Source: Dialister pneumosintes
Lineage (GTDB): Bacteria; Bacillota; Negativicutes; Veillonellales; Dialisteraceae
DNA length: 64,000 nucleotides
Assembly (NCBI RefSeq): GCF_001717505.1
Contig: NZ_CP017037.1
Span: 1 to 64,000 of the forward strand
Reading direction: 5' to 3'
The notes under the pieces are model-generated. The model was not told the DNA's origin, searched no databases, and was given only the letters and a program-made list of their open reading frames with translations. Positions 18,363 through 26,648 of the stretch are shown here, piece after piece. Both the position numbers and the translations under genes were made by a program. Numbering within the stretch: the first letter of the stretch is position 1; the number at the start of each line of letters is the position of its first letter.

Positions 18363-18367
18363 TATCA

Positions 18368-19927
18368 TTATTTTTTACTACAATCAATAAGTGCGGCCCA
18401 GTCTTTTTCGTCCGGTGCATCGCCTACATGATAGGTATGATATAACTTACACATTTCTAAATATTGTCTATGTAGAAGTGATTGTTTATTTTGAAGTTGT
18501 TTTTGATGAAATTTAGATAATTCTTTCATATGCTTAGCAGCGAGTTGATAGGCCTCATTTCTTTCTTTTGTATTTTTTATAGCATTTAAACTCTCTTTTA
18601 AAGCACTTACACGTGCACAACGCCAGATTGACATCTGCAGTTCTTCTTCTTCTAAATGATTTTCCGCAATTTCGATATGGCTTTGAAAAATTTCATGTAA
18701 ATCCAATGGATGTTGAAAAATTTCTTTTAATGCGGAAATCGGTTCTGCATCGACTACTCGATATGCAATAGATGCGAGAAGCGGCATCATAAAGATACTG
18801 ATAGCTCCTGCTGCTACTAATACGGAGGCAACATCCGGATGCATAAGTCCTTGTCTGGTTGCGATAATTGTAATTGCTACGATGAGCGGTAATGCAGTTG
18901 TACAATAAAAAGCTACTGACATACGATTATGTAAAGAAATTTCTTTTCGGGTGGATTTTCTAAGTGTAAGAGAAAGGATGATTGGAAGTGAACGTACTAG
19001 AACCAAGGCTACAATAAAGAGTAATAAGTAATCAGGATGAGCCGCTACTTTTTTGAAATCGACTGAACAACCGGAAACCATGAAGAATATAGGAATAAAG
19101 AATCCGTATGCCATGCCTTCCAGCTTTGTTTCTAAACTATGTGCTCCGTCCGGAATAATATAACGAAGTACGAAACCGGCTGCAAAGGCACCGAGTACGA
19201 TATCTAACTCAAAAATAGCTGAAAACGTGACTAAAAGAATAAGTAATAAAAGTGTAACTCGAATGGAGGTTTGTGAAGAAGCGCCATCTTTAGAATTTAG
19301 AAAACGATAGATGGCATTGCCGTCTTTAATGGCTTTAGATCCTAGATGTGAAATCCACACACAACCAATAAATAAAGAACCTAAAATGGCAGCTGTTTGC
19401 CAAGTAGCACGAGCAGAAAGTAAAATAGCTACTGCCAATACAACAGCCAGTTCACCCCATGTGCCGTAAGAAAGAATTAAATCTCCAATACGTGTTCCTA
19501 ATAAGTCACGCTCTTTCATAATGGGCATGAGTGTTCCTAAGGCGGTGGTTGTAAGTAGAAGTGCTGTTGCAATGATACCGTGTGAACCCGTTGCAAAAAT
19601 AGGAACTGCCATAGCCGTTACAATAGCTAGAATAAAAGTTGCAATCCATGTATAAAGTCCATGTCTACCATCAGAACCGGTAAGTGATTTCGGATCAATT
19701 TCATATCCAGCCAAAAGGAATAAAAGAGAACAGCCTATTTCGGATAGGAGATGAATAGACTCACTGTTGGAATCGATAATCCCTGCTCCATAAGGCCCCA
19801 GTGCAGCACCGGCAACTAATAGAAGTACTGTTTCAGGAATAATTTTTTTAGGAATAGATTTAGCAATCATCGGAATGATAGCAGAAGTTACAGCTATGAT
19901 TGCTAATGAGGTAAATTCAATATGCAT
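18368..19927 (-). CDS. CPA2-type cation:proton antiporter
   Basis: The 519-aa integral membrane protein starts with about twelve hydrophobic segments ('PETVLLLVAGAALGPYGAGI', 'LLFLLAGYEIDPKSL', 'LDIVLGAFAAGFVLRY'), the Na+/H+ exchanger (PF00999) pattern. 'FLLAGYEID' and 'GAFAAGF' match conserved CPA2 helices. A cytoplasmic tail of about 120 residues, rich in Glu, Lys, Gln and His, follows in place of a TrkA-N/RCK domain, so nucleotide gating is not obvious. The likely role is Na+ or K+ efflux and pH homeostasis; the ion is not readable from sequence. It is transcribed alone from the spacer shared with the MFS gene. Confidence 0.82.
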   Translation of the reverse strand: MHIEFTSLAIIAVTSAIIPMIAKSIPKKIIPETVLLLVAGAALGPYGAGIIDSNSESIHLLSEIGCSLLFLLAGYEIDPKSLTGSDGRHGLYTWIATFILAIVTAMAVPIFATGSHGIIATALLLTTTALGTLMPIMKERDLLGTRIGDLILSYGTWGELAVVLAVAILLSARATWQTAAILGSLFIGCVWISHLGSKAIKDGNAIYRFLNSKDGASSQTSIRVTLLLLILLVTFSAIFELDIVLGAFAAGFVLRYIIPDGAHSLETKLEGMAYGFFIPIFFMVSGCSVDFKKVAAHPDYLLLFIVALVLVRSLPIILSLTLRKSTRKEISLHNRMSVAFYCTTALPLIVAITIIATRQGLMHPDVASVLVAAGAISIFMMPLLASIAYRVVDAEPISALKEIFQHPLDLHEIFQSHIEIAENHLEEEELQMSIWRCARVSALKESLNAIKNTKERNEAYQLAAKHMKELSKFHQKQLQNKQSLLHRQYLEMCKLYHTYHVGDAPDEKDWAALIDCSKK

Positions 19928-20021
19928 AAGAGTCCTCGATAAAGTAAATCAAATATAAAGTAATCATTTATAATGATATTATTATACGCCTTACATACAA
20001 GGAAAGGTAGAATTTTTAATA

Positions 20022-20050
20022 TTGACAGTTTTCGATAATTTGTTTATCAT
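20022..20050 (+). promoter_or_regulatory. Sigma-70-type promoter of the MFS gene
   Basis: TTGACA (20022-20027) lies exactly 17 bp from TATCAT (20045-20050). Transcription would start near 20057, giving a leader of about 90 nt before the ATG at 20145. Confidence 0.65.
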
Positions 20051-20077
20051 AAGTTCACAAAAGATAGATATATATTT

Positions 20078-20125
20078 AAATTCACTCGATACACATAATT
20101 TCTGTTGTTCGAGTGAATTTTTAGG
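20078..20125 (+). terminator. Terminator-like hairpin in the 5' leader of the MFS gene (possible attenuator)
   Basis: The 12-bp perfect stem AAATTCACTCGA (20078-20089) pairs with 20109-20120 across a 19-nt loop, then TT-AGG-TTTTA. It lies between the predicted promoter and the start codon, with no gene in between to terminate. Confidence 0.55.
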
Positions 20126-20144
20126 TTTTAATGAGGATATCGTT

Positions 20145-21362
20145 ATGGAACAAATACATATAAATAACTGGAAGCAAATTATTTACACCATAGCCGCTAT
20201 TCAAGTAGGGACCGGTGTTACGATTATAGGGGTGCTTTCCTTTATTCCTCTGTTTTTAGTAGAATTGGGATTGTCAGATGCAGGTGAAGCGGCTTTTTGG
20301 GCAGGACTGGTTTCAGGCATTACTCCGATGATGGTTAGCTTTTCAGCTCCTTATTGGACAAGAAAAGCGGAAGAATTTGGTGCACGAAAAATCCTTACTT
20401 TGATTTTAGGTCTTATTACAATAGTAACTTTTGCTTGTTTTTTTGTGAAAAATCCATGTCAATTATTTATTCTTCGTATGACACAAGGGCTTATGGGAGG
20501 GTTTGTTCCTGTTTGCGCATCTTTAACTGTAAAGTTTACACCTAAAGAGAGAATGACTTGGGGACTGGGAATCTTTCAAGCTGCTAATGTTATGGGGATT
20601 ATGTTCGGACCGGTTATTGGAGGGGTAGTAGCAGATTTATTTGGATATAGAGTTCCTTTTCTTGTGTTTGGATTATTAGCATTATGCAGTTTAATTGGGA
20701 CTTTATTATTTATCCCGAATGTAAAAGCTGAAAAGAAGCCGAAGGAGTCTATTTTACAAAGTATATTTTATTTTTTAGAAAATCCGACAGTACGTCTTAT
20801 GATTTTTCTACAATTTTTATGTAATTTTGCAATGACCGGAATAGGTCCTATTTTACCTTTGTATATTCGTAGTATGATGGGAATCGATACACATATAGTT
20901 GCAACTGTGGTTGGAATTATTGTTTTTATAGCCGGCGGTGCAAGTGCTATGGCTTCCATGTATGTATCGAAGTTAACTGTACGATACCCTATGTATAAAA
21001 TTCTTATGACGTCTACCCTGCTGTGTGGAATATTTTTTGTTTTGCAATATATGATGTCTACGGTATGGGAATTGGGGTTATTTCGTGCATTAACCGGAAT
21101 GTCGATGGGATTGGTCATGCCTATTGCAAATACAGTTATTACTTTAGCTGTTCCTGAAGAAAGGCGAGGAACTGTTTTTGGAGTGACAACCAGTTTGTCT
21201 CTTTGGGGAAATGTGGTAGGTCCTGTTTTTACCGGTGTGTTGGCCATGCAATGTGGATATGGTTCTGTATTTTGGAGTACTGCATTTATATTTATTTTTG
21301 CAACTATATTAATCAAAATACAGAGAGAAAGAATAGTGATAGATGATAGAAAAAGGATTTGA
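20145..21362 (+). CDS. MFS transporter, MdtG/DHA1-like
   Basis: The 405-aa polytopic protein has twelve predicted helices. The loop 2-3 motif is present as 'APYWTRKAEEFGARKIL' and the helix 5 motif C as 'GIFQAANVMGIMFGPVIGG', which is typical of drug:H+ antiporters. The pattern resembles the MdtG branch of exporters. The start is ATG 20145, after a GAGGA ribosome binding site; the open frame extends upstream to 20022 but would overlap the promoter and hairpin. The leader hairpin suggests regulated read-through. A MATE exporter follows after 80 nt. The substrate is unknown. Confidence 0.83.
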   Translation: MEQIHINNWKQIIYTIAAIQVGTGVTIIGVLSFIPLFLVELGLSDAGEAAFWAGLVSGITPMMVSFSAPYWTRKAEEFGARKILTLILGLITIVTFACFFVKNPCQLFILRMTQGLMGGFVPVCASLTVKFTPKERMTWGLGIFQAANVMGIMFGPVIGGVVADLFGYRVPFLVFGLLALCSLIGTLLFIPNVKAEKKPKESILQSIFYFLENPTVRLMIFLQFLCNFAMTGIGPILPLYIRSMMGIDTHIVATVVGIIVFIAGGASAMASMYVSKLTVRYPMYKILMTSTLLCGIFFVLQYMMSTVWELGLFRALTGMSMGLVMPIANTVITLAVPEERRGTVFGVTTSLSLWGNVVGPVFTGVLAMQCGYGSVFWSTAFIFIFATILIKIQRERIVIDDRKRI

Positions 21363-21445
21363 TAGCACCGGAATTTTTTTACTAGGTATCTATGTTAGGT
21401 AGTACTTGAATGTTAAAATAAAAATAAAAAGAAAGGAGAACGAGA

Positions 21446-22807
21446 ATGGGAAATCGCAATGGTGTAGATTTGATTCACGGCACTTTATTTAAGAAAATTT
21501 TATTTATGGCTATGCCACTTGCATTGACCGGAATTATACAACAATTTTTTAATGCAGCAGATATTGCTATGATTGGAAGATTTGTAGATAAAGATGCGAT
21601 GGCTGCTGTAGGTAGTAGTGCACCCATCATAACGACTCTCATTAGCTTATTTATCGGACTTTCTATCGGCACTAATGTAGTGTTAGCTGCTTTCATTGGG
21701 AAGAATGAAATAGACAATGTGAAGAAAACGGTACATACTTCTATTGTTCTTGCTATACTGTCGGGAATACTATTAACGGTAATAGGAGAAATTCTTACAT
21801 ACCCTTTATTAGTTTGGTTAGAAGTGCCTGTTGAAATTATAGGTACGGCGGAATTATATCTACGGATTTTATTTATAGAAATGCCTTTTGGGTTACTTTA
21901 TAATTTTGAGTCTTCTATTTTTCGTGCAATTGGAGATACTAAAACACCACTTCTTGCACTGATTATTGGAGGAATTATTAAAGTATTTTTAAATTTAATT
22001 ATTTTATTAGTACTTGATTTTGGAGCCAGTGGAGTGGCTATCGGTTCGATTATAGCGAATTTCATAAGTGCAGCTATTCTATATGTCCGTTTAAGAAAAA
22101 CTACAACTATTCTCCATGTAGAACCTTCTGCTTTATTAATAAGCTATGATATTTTAAAACGTATTTTAAAAATTGGGATTCCTGCCGGATTGCAAGGAGT
22201 GGTATTTTGCTTATCCAATTTGTTAATTCAGAGTGCATTGAACAGTTTAGGTGCGGAAGTAATGGCAGCATCGGCAGCAGGGTATAATATAGAAATATTT
22301 GTTTACTTTATGATGTATTCTTTTGCACAGGTAAATACTACTGTAGTAGGTCAAAATTATGGAGCAGGACAATTGGAACGGTGCAGACGAGCTACTAAAA
22401 TCTGTTTTTTACAAACAGCGATCTTCTCTGTATTTATTGTTGCTGTTGTAGTTTATTTTGCAGAACCTTTATTACAGTTGTTTACTGTTGATGAGACGGT
22501 TATAGAATATGGAAAAATTCGACTTTTTTATGTAATCGGTTTTGAATGGATTAATACTATTTTAGATTTATTGGCAGGAAGTTTACGAGGTTATGGAAAC
22601 TCTACAATACCTGCTGTTATTTCATTAATTGGAATTTGTGGAGTTAGGATTACTTGGGTATATACCGTTTTTGTTGAGAATCCTACGATGAAAACTTTAA
22701 TGTTGTGTTATCCGGTAAGTTGGACAGTCGCTTCTGTTATTTTATGGATAACTTATATTTATTATGTACGACAGTTGGAAAAAACTATGGGATATAGTAG
22801 TCAATAA
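21446..22807 (+). CDS. MATE-family efflux transporter
   Basis: The 453-aa protein has twelve hydrophobic segments and the two-fold repeat of MATE exporters: 'PLALTGIIQQFFNAADIAMIGRF' in the first half and 'GIPAGLQGVVFCLSNLLIQSALNSLG' in the second. 'FAQVNTTVVGQNYGAGQ' is the conserved loop after helix 8. It is likely to exchange organic cations or metabolites for Na+ or H+ at the inner membrane. The ATG follows AAAGGAG. It may share the MFS transcript, as no terminator lies between. The substrate cannot be inferred. Confidence 0.88.
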   Translation: MGNRNGVDLIHGTLFKKILFMAMPLALTGIIQQFFNAADIAMIGRFVDKDAMAAVGSSAPIITTLISLFIGLSIGTNVVLAAFIGKNEIDNVKKTVHTSIVLAILSGILLTVIGEILTYPLLVWLEVPVEIIGTAELYLRILFIEMPFGLLYNFESSIFRAIGDTKTPLLALIIGGIIKVFLNLIILLVLDFGASGVAIGSIIANFISAAILYVRLRKTTTILHVEPSALLISYDILKRILKIGIPAGLQGVVFCLSNLLIQSALNSLGAEVMAASAAGYNIEIFVYFMMYSFAQVNTTVVGQNYGAGQLERCRRATKICFLQTAIFSVFIVAVVVYFAEPLLQLFTVDETVIEYGKIRLFYVIGFEWINTILDLLAGSLRGYGNSTIPAVISLIGICGVRITWVYTVFVENPTMKTLMLCYPVSWTVASVILWITYIYYVRQLEKTMGYSSQ

Positions 22808-22818
22808 AGAATAAGCGA

Positions 22819-22847
22819 AAAAGATACCGTGAAACGGTATCTTTTTT
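22819..22847. terminator. Bidirectional terminator between MATE and EamA genes
   Basis: AAAAGATACCGT pairs with ACGGTATCTTTT around a short GAA-type loop (22819-22847), with A and T flanks for both strands. Confidence 0.85.
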
Positions 22848-22852
22848 ATGAA

Positions 22853-23743
22853 CTAATAAATAGATACAGCAAGAATGGCTGAAATAATAAGCCCAATACC
22901 GGCTAACTCTGTCCATGTAAACAGTTGGTTGAAGATAAGTATAGATAAGATAACGGATGCAATCGGTTCAATGGCAGCAATAATAGACATTTCTATAGGT
23001 GAAAGATATTTGGAACTGCTTAAATAGAAACAGAAGGATAAAATAGTTCCGACAATAACTACAAATAAAAAAGCAGATAATGTGTAAATATCTAATATAC
23101 CGATAAATTTCCACGGTTGTGTTATGGGAAGAGATGTAGTTCCACCAATGAGAAGTCCCCAGCCGATAACGGATGCTGCACCATATTTTTGAATAAGACT
23201 TCGGGATTGCAGGTTATAAATGGCAGCGGCAAAAGCAGATATAATTCCCCAAATAAGAGCTTTTATAGAAATTGAAAGGGTACCTATTTCTCCTTTTGTT
23301 ACTAATAGAAAAGTGCCTATAAAAGCTAATAAGGTGCATATAATTTCTTTAAAAAAGGGAAATCGTTTTTCAGTAAGGCAATTCCACCCTACAATGATAA
23401 GAGGTAAAAGATATTGTAGTACAGTAGCAGCTGCTGCATTGCTATATTTGATAGCAACAAAATAAGTAAATTGTGTTGAAAATAATCCGATAATGCCAAA
23501 AATAATAAGAGAGGGAATACTTTTTTTATCTTTCCATATAAAAAATATATGAGCATTGGGAGTAATGTATGCGATAACAAGTAGAAGAATACCTGCAGAT
23601 GTCATACGAAGACTGGTAAGTTGTGCAGGGTCTAATTGTTGTATATCTAAAAGGTATTGAGCAGCAATACCTGAAGCACCCCAGAAAAGTGCACCTAAGG
23701 CAGCTAATAGTATACCTAGTATATGTGGTGAAAAATAAGACAT
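22853..23743 (-). CDS. EamA/DMT-family transporter
   Basis: The 296-aa protein has ten hydrophobic segments in two EamA repeats. The first opens 'GILLAALGALFWGASGIAAQYLL' and the second begins near 'LIWGIISAFAAAIYNLQSRSLI'. 'EPIASVILSILIFNQLFTWTELAGIGLIISAI' is the typical last pair of helices. Such proteins export amino acids, nucleotides or other metabolites. The substrate is not predictable. It is a single-gene minus-strand unit between a shared terminator and the pilin-operon spacer. Confidence 0.85.
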   Translation of the reverse strand: MSYFSPHILGILLAALGALFWGASGIAAQYLLDIQQLDPAQLTSLRMTSAGILLLVIAYITPNAHIFFIWKDKKSIPSLIIFGIIGLFSTQFTYFVAIKYSNAAAATVLQYLLPLIIVGWNCLTEKRFPFFKEIICTLLAFIGTFLLVTKGEIGTLSISIKALIWGIISAFAAAIYNLQSRSLIQKYGAASVIGWGLLIGGTTSLPITQPWKFIGILDIYTLSAFLFVVIVGTILSFCFYLSSSKYLSPIEMSIIAAIEPIASVILSILIFNQLFTWTELAGIGLIISAILAVSIY

Positions 23744-23871
23744 AATTAATTTCCTTGTTAATTTATTAAAATGAAAGAACTATAAGATAGTATATTTTAA
23801 TTGAAAGGAAATGTCGATGGAATACATCTTTGAATTTTTGGCTAAATATTCATTTTGAAGAATATATTTTA

Positions 23872-23938
23872 TATGATATCATAAAAATATGCAATAAAAT
23901 TCATTTTTTATATCATTTAAAATGAGTTATATTGCATA
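23872..23938. repeat. Long inverted repeat upstream of the pilin operon
   Basis: A 20-nt arm at 23888-23907 is complementary to 23919-23938 (one mismatch, one G-U), with an 11-nt loop. The 12-bp palindrome TATGATATCATA (23872-23883) lies just upstream. There is no T-run after the right arm, so this is not a normal terminator. It is 68 nt before the pilin start and may be an operator or a structured leader. Confidence 0.55.
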
Positions 23939-24005
23939 AATATACAAGTGTTTGTGGGGCAGGAGTGCTTGTTGGTGTTAAAGGGAGTATTTTTAGGGGG
24001 AAGCA

Positions 24006-24377
24006 ATGTATTTTCTTAGAAGAAAAGGTTTTACGTTTTTAGAAGTGATGATTGTAGTTTTGATTATCGGAGTTATAGCAGCTGCCGTTATGCCAAATTT
24101 TATTGGAGTAACGGATGAAGCTAAAATAGCACGGATAAAAACGGATTTAAGTACAATAGGAACAGCTGTTGAGTTGTATCATGTTAAGCATGGGATTTAT
24201 CCGAAATCTATTTCTGAATTAATAAAAGATACAAATGGAGAAGGATCTTATTTAAAAGCGGTTCCTACTGCTCCGGATGAATCTGCTACTTATGAATTAA
24301 ATTCTTCAACCGGAGAAATTACTTGTGTATTTAAAAACATAGAATACTCTTCCTATGGAAGCACAAACAAAAAGTAA
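24006..24377 (+). CDS. Type IV pilin / GspG-like major pseudopilin
   Basis: The 123-aa protein begins with the class III prepilin leader 'RRKG|FTFLEVMIVVLIIGVIAAAVMP': short basic leader, Gly at -1, Glu at +5, then a hydrophobic helix. The body resembles GspG pseudopilins ('LYHVKHGIYPKS..ELI', 'TYELNSSTGEI'). After processing it would polymerise in the inner membrane as the main subunit of a pilus-like fibre. The start ATG follows AGGGGG. It is first in a run of nine tightly spaced genes, separated from the rest by a weak terminator that would favour its higher expression. Confidence 0.9.
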   Translation: MYFLRRKGFTFLEVMIVVLIIGVIAAAVMPNFIGVTDEAKIARIKTDLSTIGTAVELYHVKHGIYPKSISELIKDTNGEGSYLKAVPTAPDESATYELNSSTGEITCVFKNIEYSSYGSTNKK

Positions 24378-24470
24378 GTTATAAAATGGTTACTTAGGGG
24401 AGTTGCGAGTTATATGGTTAACTATACGATAAAAACTGTTTTTAATGTGATATAAATAATGGGAATTGAG

Positions 24471-24500
24471 ATGCGGTAGCTTTTGGCATACCGCATTTTA
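24471..24500 (+). terminator. Weak terminator/attenuator after the pilin gene
   Basis: ATGCGGTA (24471-24478) pairs with TACCGCAT (24489-24496) around a 10-nt loop, followed only by TTTA. It is probably leaky, raising the pilin:minor-protein ratio. Confidence 0.6.
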
Positions 24501-24513
24501 GTGTGGAGGAAAT

Positions 24514-25065
24514 ATGTCTTTAATTAGCAAAGGAAAACGATTAGGAGATCCTCGATATGGTGTCCCTTGTTTTGGTGCTATTAGTATTCTATGTACGGGA
24601 TTCTTGTTATTGGTAGGATGGAAGGAATATGTTCGGAATATTTTTCTTTTAATTTTATTGAGGTTTCCCTCTTGGGAAGATTGGCAAAATTTGATGGTAT
24701 CAGATGTATGGAGTGTTCTTATATTTATTTCCGGAATTTTATTTGTTAAACATTCTTTTTATACTCTATTAATATCGTATGGTATATTATCTACTTTTTG
24801 GAGTTTAATTTTTATATGGAAAAAAGAGGCTGTAGGAATAGGAGATGTTCTTATTTCTTTTGCTATTAGCTCTTGGTTAGCACCACTGGAAGTTTTATTG
24901 TTCTTGTGGAGCTCCTTTGCTATCGGAGGGGTTATAAGCATAGGGATTACGTTGATACGCGGTAAACAAGAGAAAACTCCATTTGTCCCTTTTTTGTCAC
25001 TTGGGGGGATAATTGCTTATGTTTGGGGAAAAGAAATTATTCTTTGGTATGCATCTATTTTATAA
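24514..25065 (+). CDS. Prepilin peptidase-like protein (A24 family), short
   Basis: The 183-aa membrane protein has 'EAVGIGDVLISFAISSWL', the GxGD aspartyl protease motif of type IV prepilin peptidases, and a C-terminal 'TPFVPFLSLGGIIAYVWG' that matches the 'P-FxPFL-lG' end of the family. It lacks the N-terminal methyltransferase/Cys domain of full PilD, and the first catalytic Asp region (expected around residues 55-70, 'FPSWEDWQNLMVSD') is poorly conserved. It would process the prepilins encoded around it if active. Its gene overlaps the next prepilin gene by 17 nt. The family is fairly sure, the activity uncertain. Confidence 0.7.
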   Translation: MSLISKGKRLGDPRYGVPCFGAISILCTGFLLLVGWKEYVRNIFLLILLRFPSWEDWQNLMVSDVWSVLIFISGILFVKHSFYTLLISYGILSTFWSLIFIWKKEAVGIGDVLISFAISSWLAPLEVLLFLWSSFAIGGVISIGITLIRGKQEKTPFVPFLSLGGIIAYVWGKEIILWYASIL

Positions 25066-25534
25066 ACGACATGGATTTTTGCTCTTTGAGTGGTTGGTCG
25101 TATTATCTATTATTGGAATCTTAATGACATGTACTATTCCTAGGTTATCCTGTTGGTATGAAAAGAGAACATTAGAGTTGGCAGCCGGAGAGTTAGCACA
25201 AGCTATAAGAGAAACACAAATAACATCTAAAAATGAAAGAAGTGATATGCGTCATTATGCAGAAGGATTGATTTTTCGATGTTTTATGAAAGATGGATAT
25301 GTGGTATATCAAGTGGAAAAAGGGAGCAGAGTGATATATCCTAAAGGGCGATTGCCAAAAGGTATTGCTCTTGCTTCTAATGGGACGGCTCCTGCTATGG
25401 TATTTAAGCGAGATGCTTTTGCAGGAAGAAGTCGCATATACACTTATAGATTGTTTTCTAAAGAACATAAATACGGAATTCGTGTTGTTTGTGCCATGTA
25501 CACAGGAAGAATTCAAATTATCAAAGAGTATTGA
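25049..25534 (+). CDS. Minor pseudopilin, GspH/FimT-like
   Basis: The leader 'YKRHG|FLLFEWLVVLSIIGILMTCTIP' has Gly at -1 and Glu at +5, followed by about 135 residues that are partly basic and beta-rich ('AGELAQAIRETQITSKNERSD' is the GspH/FimT-type helix). The start is ATG 25049 (MHLFYKRHG); the in-frame 25013 start would lengthen the leader beyond prepilin norms. It overlaps the peptidase gene, so translation is probably coupled. It likely caps or initiates the pilus fibre. The subfamily call is moderate. Confidence 0.75.
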   Translation: MHLFYKRHGFLLFEWLVVLSIIGILMTCTIPRLSCWYEKRTLELAAGELAQAIRETQITSKNERSDMRHYAEGLIFRCFMKDGYVVYQVEKGSRVIYPKGRLPKGIALASNGTAPAMVFKRDAFAGRSRIYTYRLFSKEHKYGIRVVCAMYTGRIQIIKEY

Positions 25535-25541
25535 GGGGTGT

Positions 25542-25922
25542 ATGAAGAATAAACGAGAAGGTTTTTTACTTGTTTGGTGTGAAGTCGGTATTTTTTTACT
25601 ATTGACAATCACGGTAGGAATTACAGTTATGTTATTAACTGTTTTTATATGGCAAGAACAGGCGGAAAATAGATGGGATAGAACTCTTCTTGCACAAGAA
25701 GTAATGGAAAAAATAAAGTATGAAATAACAACCGGTGAACAAATATATTTACCGGAAGATGTTATTATAAGAAATGAAAAACCTTTTTATGTAGAAGTTT
25801 GTAAAAGTCCGGAAGAAATAGAAGGTGTTACACTTTTACGTGTAAAGGTTACAATTACTGATAGGGAAGGAAAAAGTACTGAATTTTCTACTTGGATAGA
25901 TAATACTTCCGTACATTTATAA
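25542..25922 (+). CDS. Minor pseudopilin with atypical leader
   Basis: The 126-aa product begins 'KNKREG|FLLVWCEVGIFLLLTITVGITVML'. The Gly at -1 and the hydrophobic helix fit a class III prepilin, but position +5 is Trp instead of the usual Glu (a Glu lies at +7). The rest is a small beta-rich domain ('VLRVKVTITDREGK' type strands). Its place after a GspH-like and before a GspJ-like gene suggests the GspI/PilV slot. The start ATG 25542 has GAGGGG upstream. Loss of Glu5 can affect assembly in known pili, so this subunit may be specialised. Confidence 0.65.
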   Translation: MKNKREGFLLVWCEVGIFLLLTITVGITVMLLTVFIWQEQAENRWDRTLLAQEVMEKIKYEITTGEQIYLPEDVIIRNEKPFYVEVCKSPEEIEGVTLLRVKVTITDREGKSTEFSTWIDNTSVHL

Positions 25923-25932
25923 GGAGCATAAA

Positions 25933-26106
25933 ATGTCAAAGAGAACATTGAGTAAAAGAGTACAGAATAGTAAGTATGTAAGCAAAACCTTAACTCGTGA
26001 AAATCAAATTAAAAAGACGATCTTTTGGATTGTTTTATTTGTTATCACGTTAGCACCGATTATTCAGAATTTTGGCTATATAAAAAGTTTGCTGATAGGG
26101 ATATGA
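25933..26106 (+). CDS. Small single-pass membrane protein (57 aa)
   Basis: This short gene has a good ribosome binding site (AAGGAG, 6 nt before the ATG). The first 28 residues are strongly basic ('SKRTLSKRVQNSKYVSKTL'). One transmembrane helix follows ('TIFWIVLFVITLAPII') and then a short tail. By the positive-inside rule the N-terminus is cytoplasmic. Its stop overlaps the next ATG (ATGA), which is strong evidence that it is translated and coupled with the pseudopilin gene. I recognise no family; it could be an accessory assembly or scaffold protein of the pilus machine. Confidence 0.6.
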   Translation: MSKRTLSKRVQNSKYVSKTLTRENQIKKTIFWIVLFVITLAPIIQNFGYIKSLLIGI

Positions 26107-26648
26107 TTCAAAGAAAGGGAATCATTGCTTTTGAATGGTTGGTAAGTTTAGGGATTATTTCTATTTTTATAGTAGCAATGACTCCTTTTATAACAACTAC
26201 TATGCAAGCAGCTTATCATTTATCACGGCGGATAGAAGATACCTCCGGCTCTCTTTTTGCTGTGGATTTTATGGTAGAAAAAATTAGAAATACACTCTAT
26301 TCAAAGAAAAGTTATGAAGAAAAGTATTCAAATACTTTTAATTATTATGAACAATTGGGGACAGGGGAAAATAAGAAATATACATTTCTTTATCATTATG
26401 GAAAAGTAGATGTTAAGCTTTATAACGGTAGGACACAGCCGCTTATAGGAGGTGTCGGCGGTATAGAATCACCTACCTTTGTAGAATCTACTTCTTTTTT
26501 TCATACATATCCTAAAGGACTTGTAGAAATTTCAGCTATTTTTGGTGATAAAGAAGGAACGTTTAAAAGAGATGTACATACGGCTATTTTCCCTTATGTA
26601 GAATATTATAAAAAGGGAAAGATATGGGGAAAAGAAACGGATCGATAA
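26103..26648 (+). CDS. Minor pseudopilin, GspJ/PilW-like
   Basis: The 181-aa product starts 'MIQRKG|IIAFEWLVSLGIISIFIVAMTPF', with Gly at -1 and Glu at +5. The body fits GspJ/PilW in size. The start ATG 26103 overlaps the upstream stop as ATGA; the open frame runs further upstream to 26025 but that part lies inside the 57-aa gene. It overlaps the next gene by 25 nt. It is likely to be part of the tip complex. Assignment to J rather than another minor class is by position and length only. Confidence 0.72.
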   Translation: MIQRKGIIAFEWLVSLGIISIFIVAMTPFITTTMQAAYHLSRRIEDTSGSLFAVDFMVEKIRNTLYSKKSYEEKYSNTFNYYEQLGTGENKKYTFLYHYGKVDVKLYNGRTQPLIGGVGGIESPTFVESTSFFHTYPKGLVEISAIFGDKEGTFKRDVHTAIFPYVEYYKKGKIWGKETDR

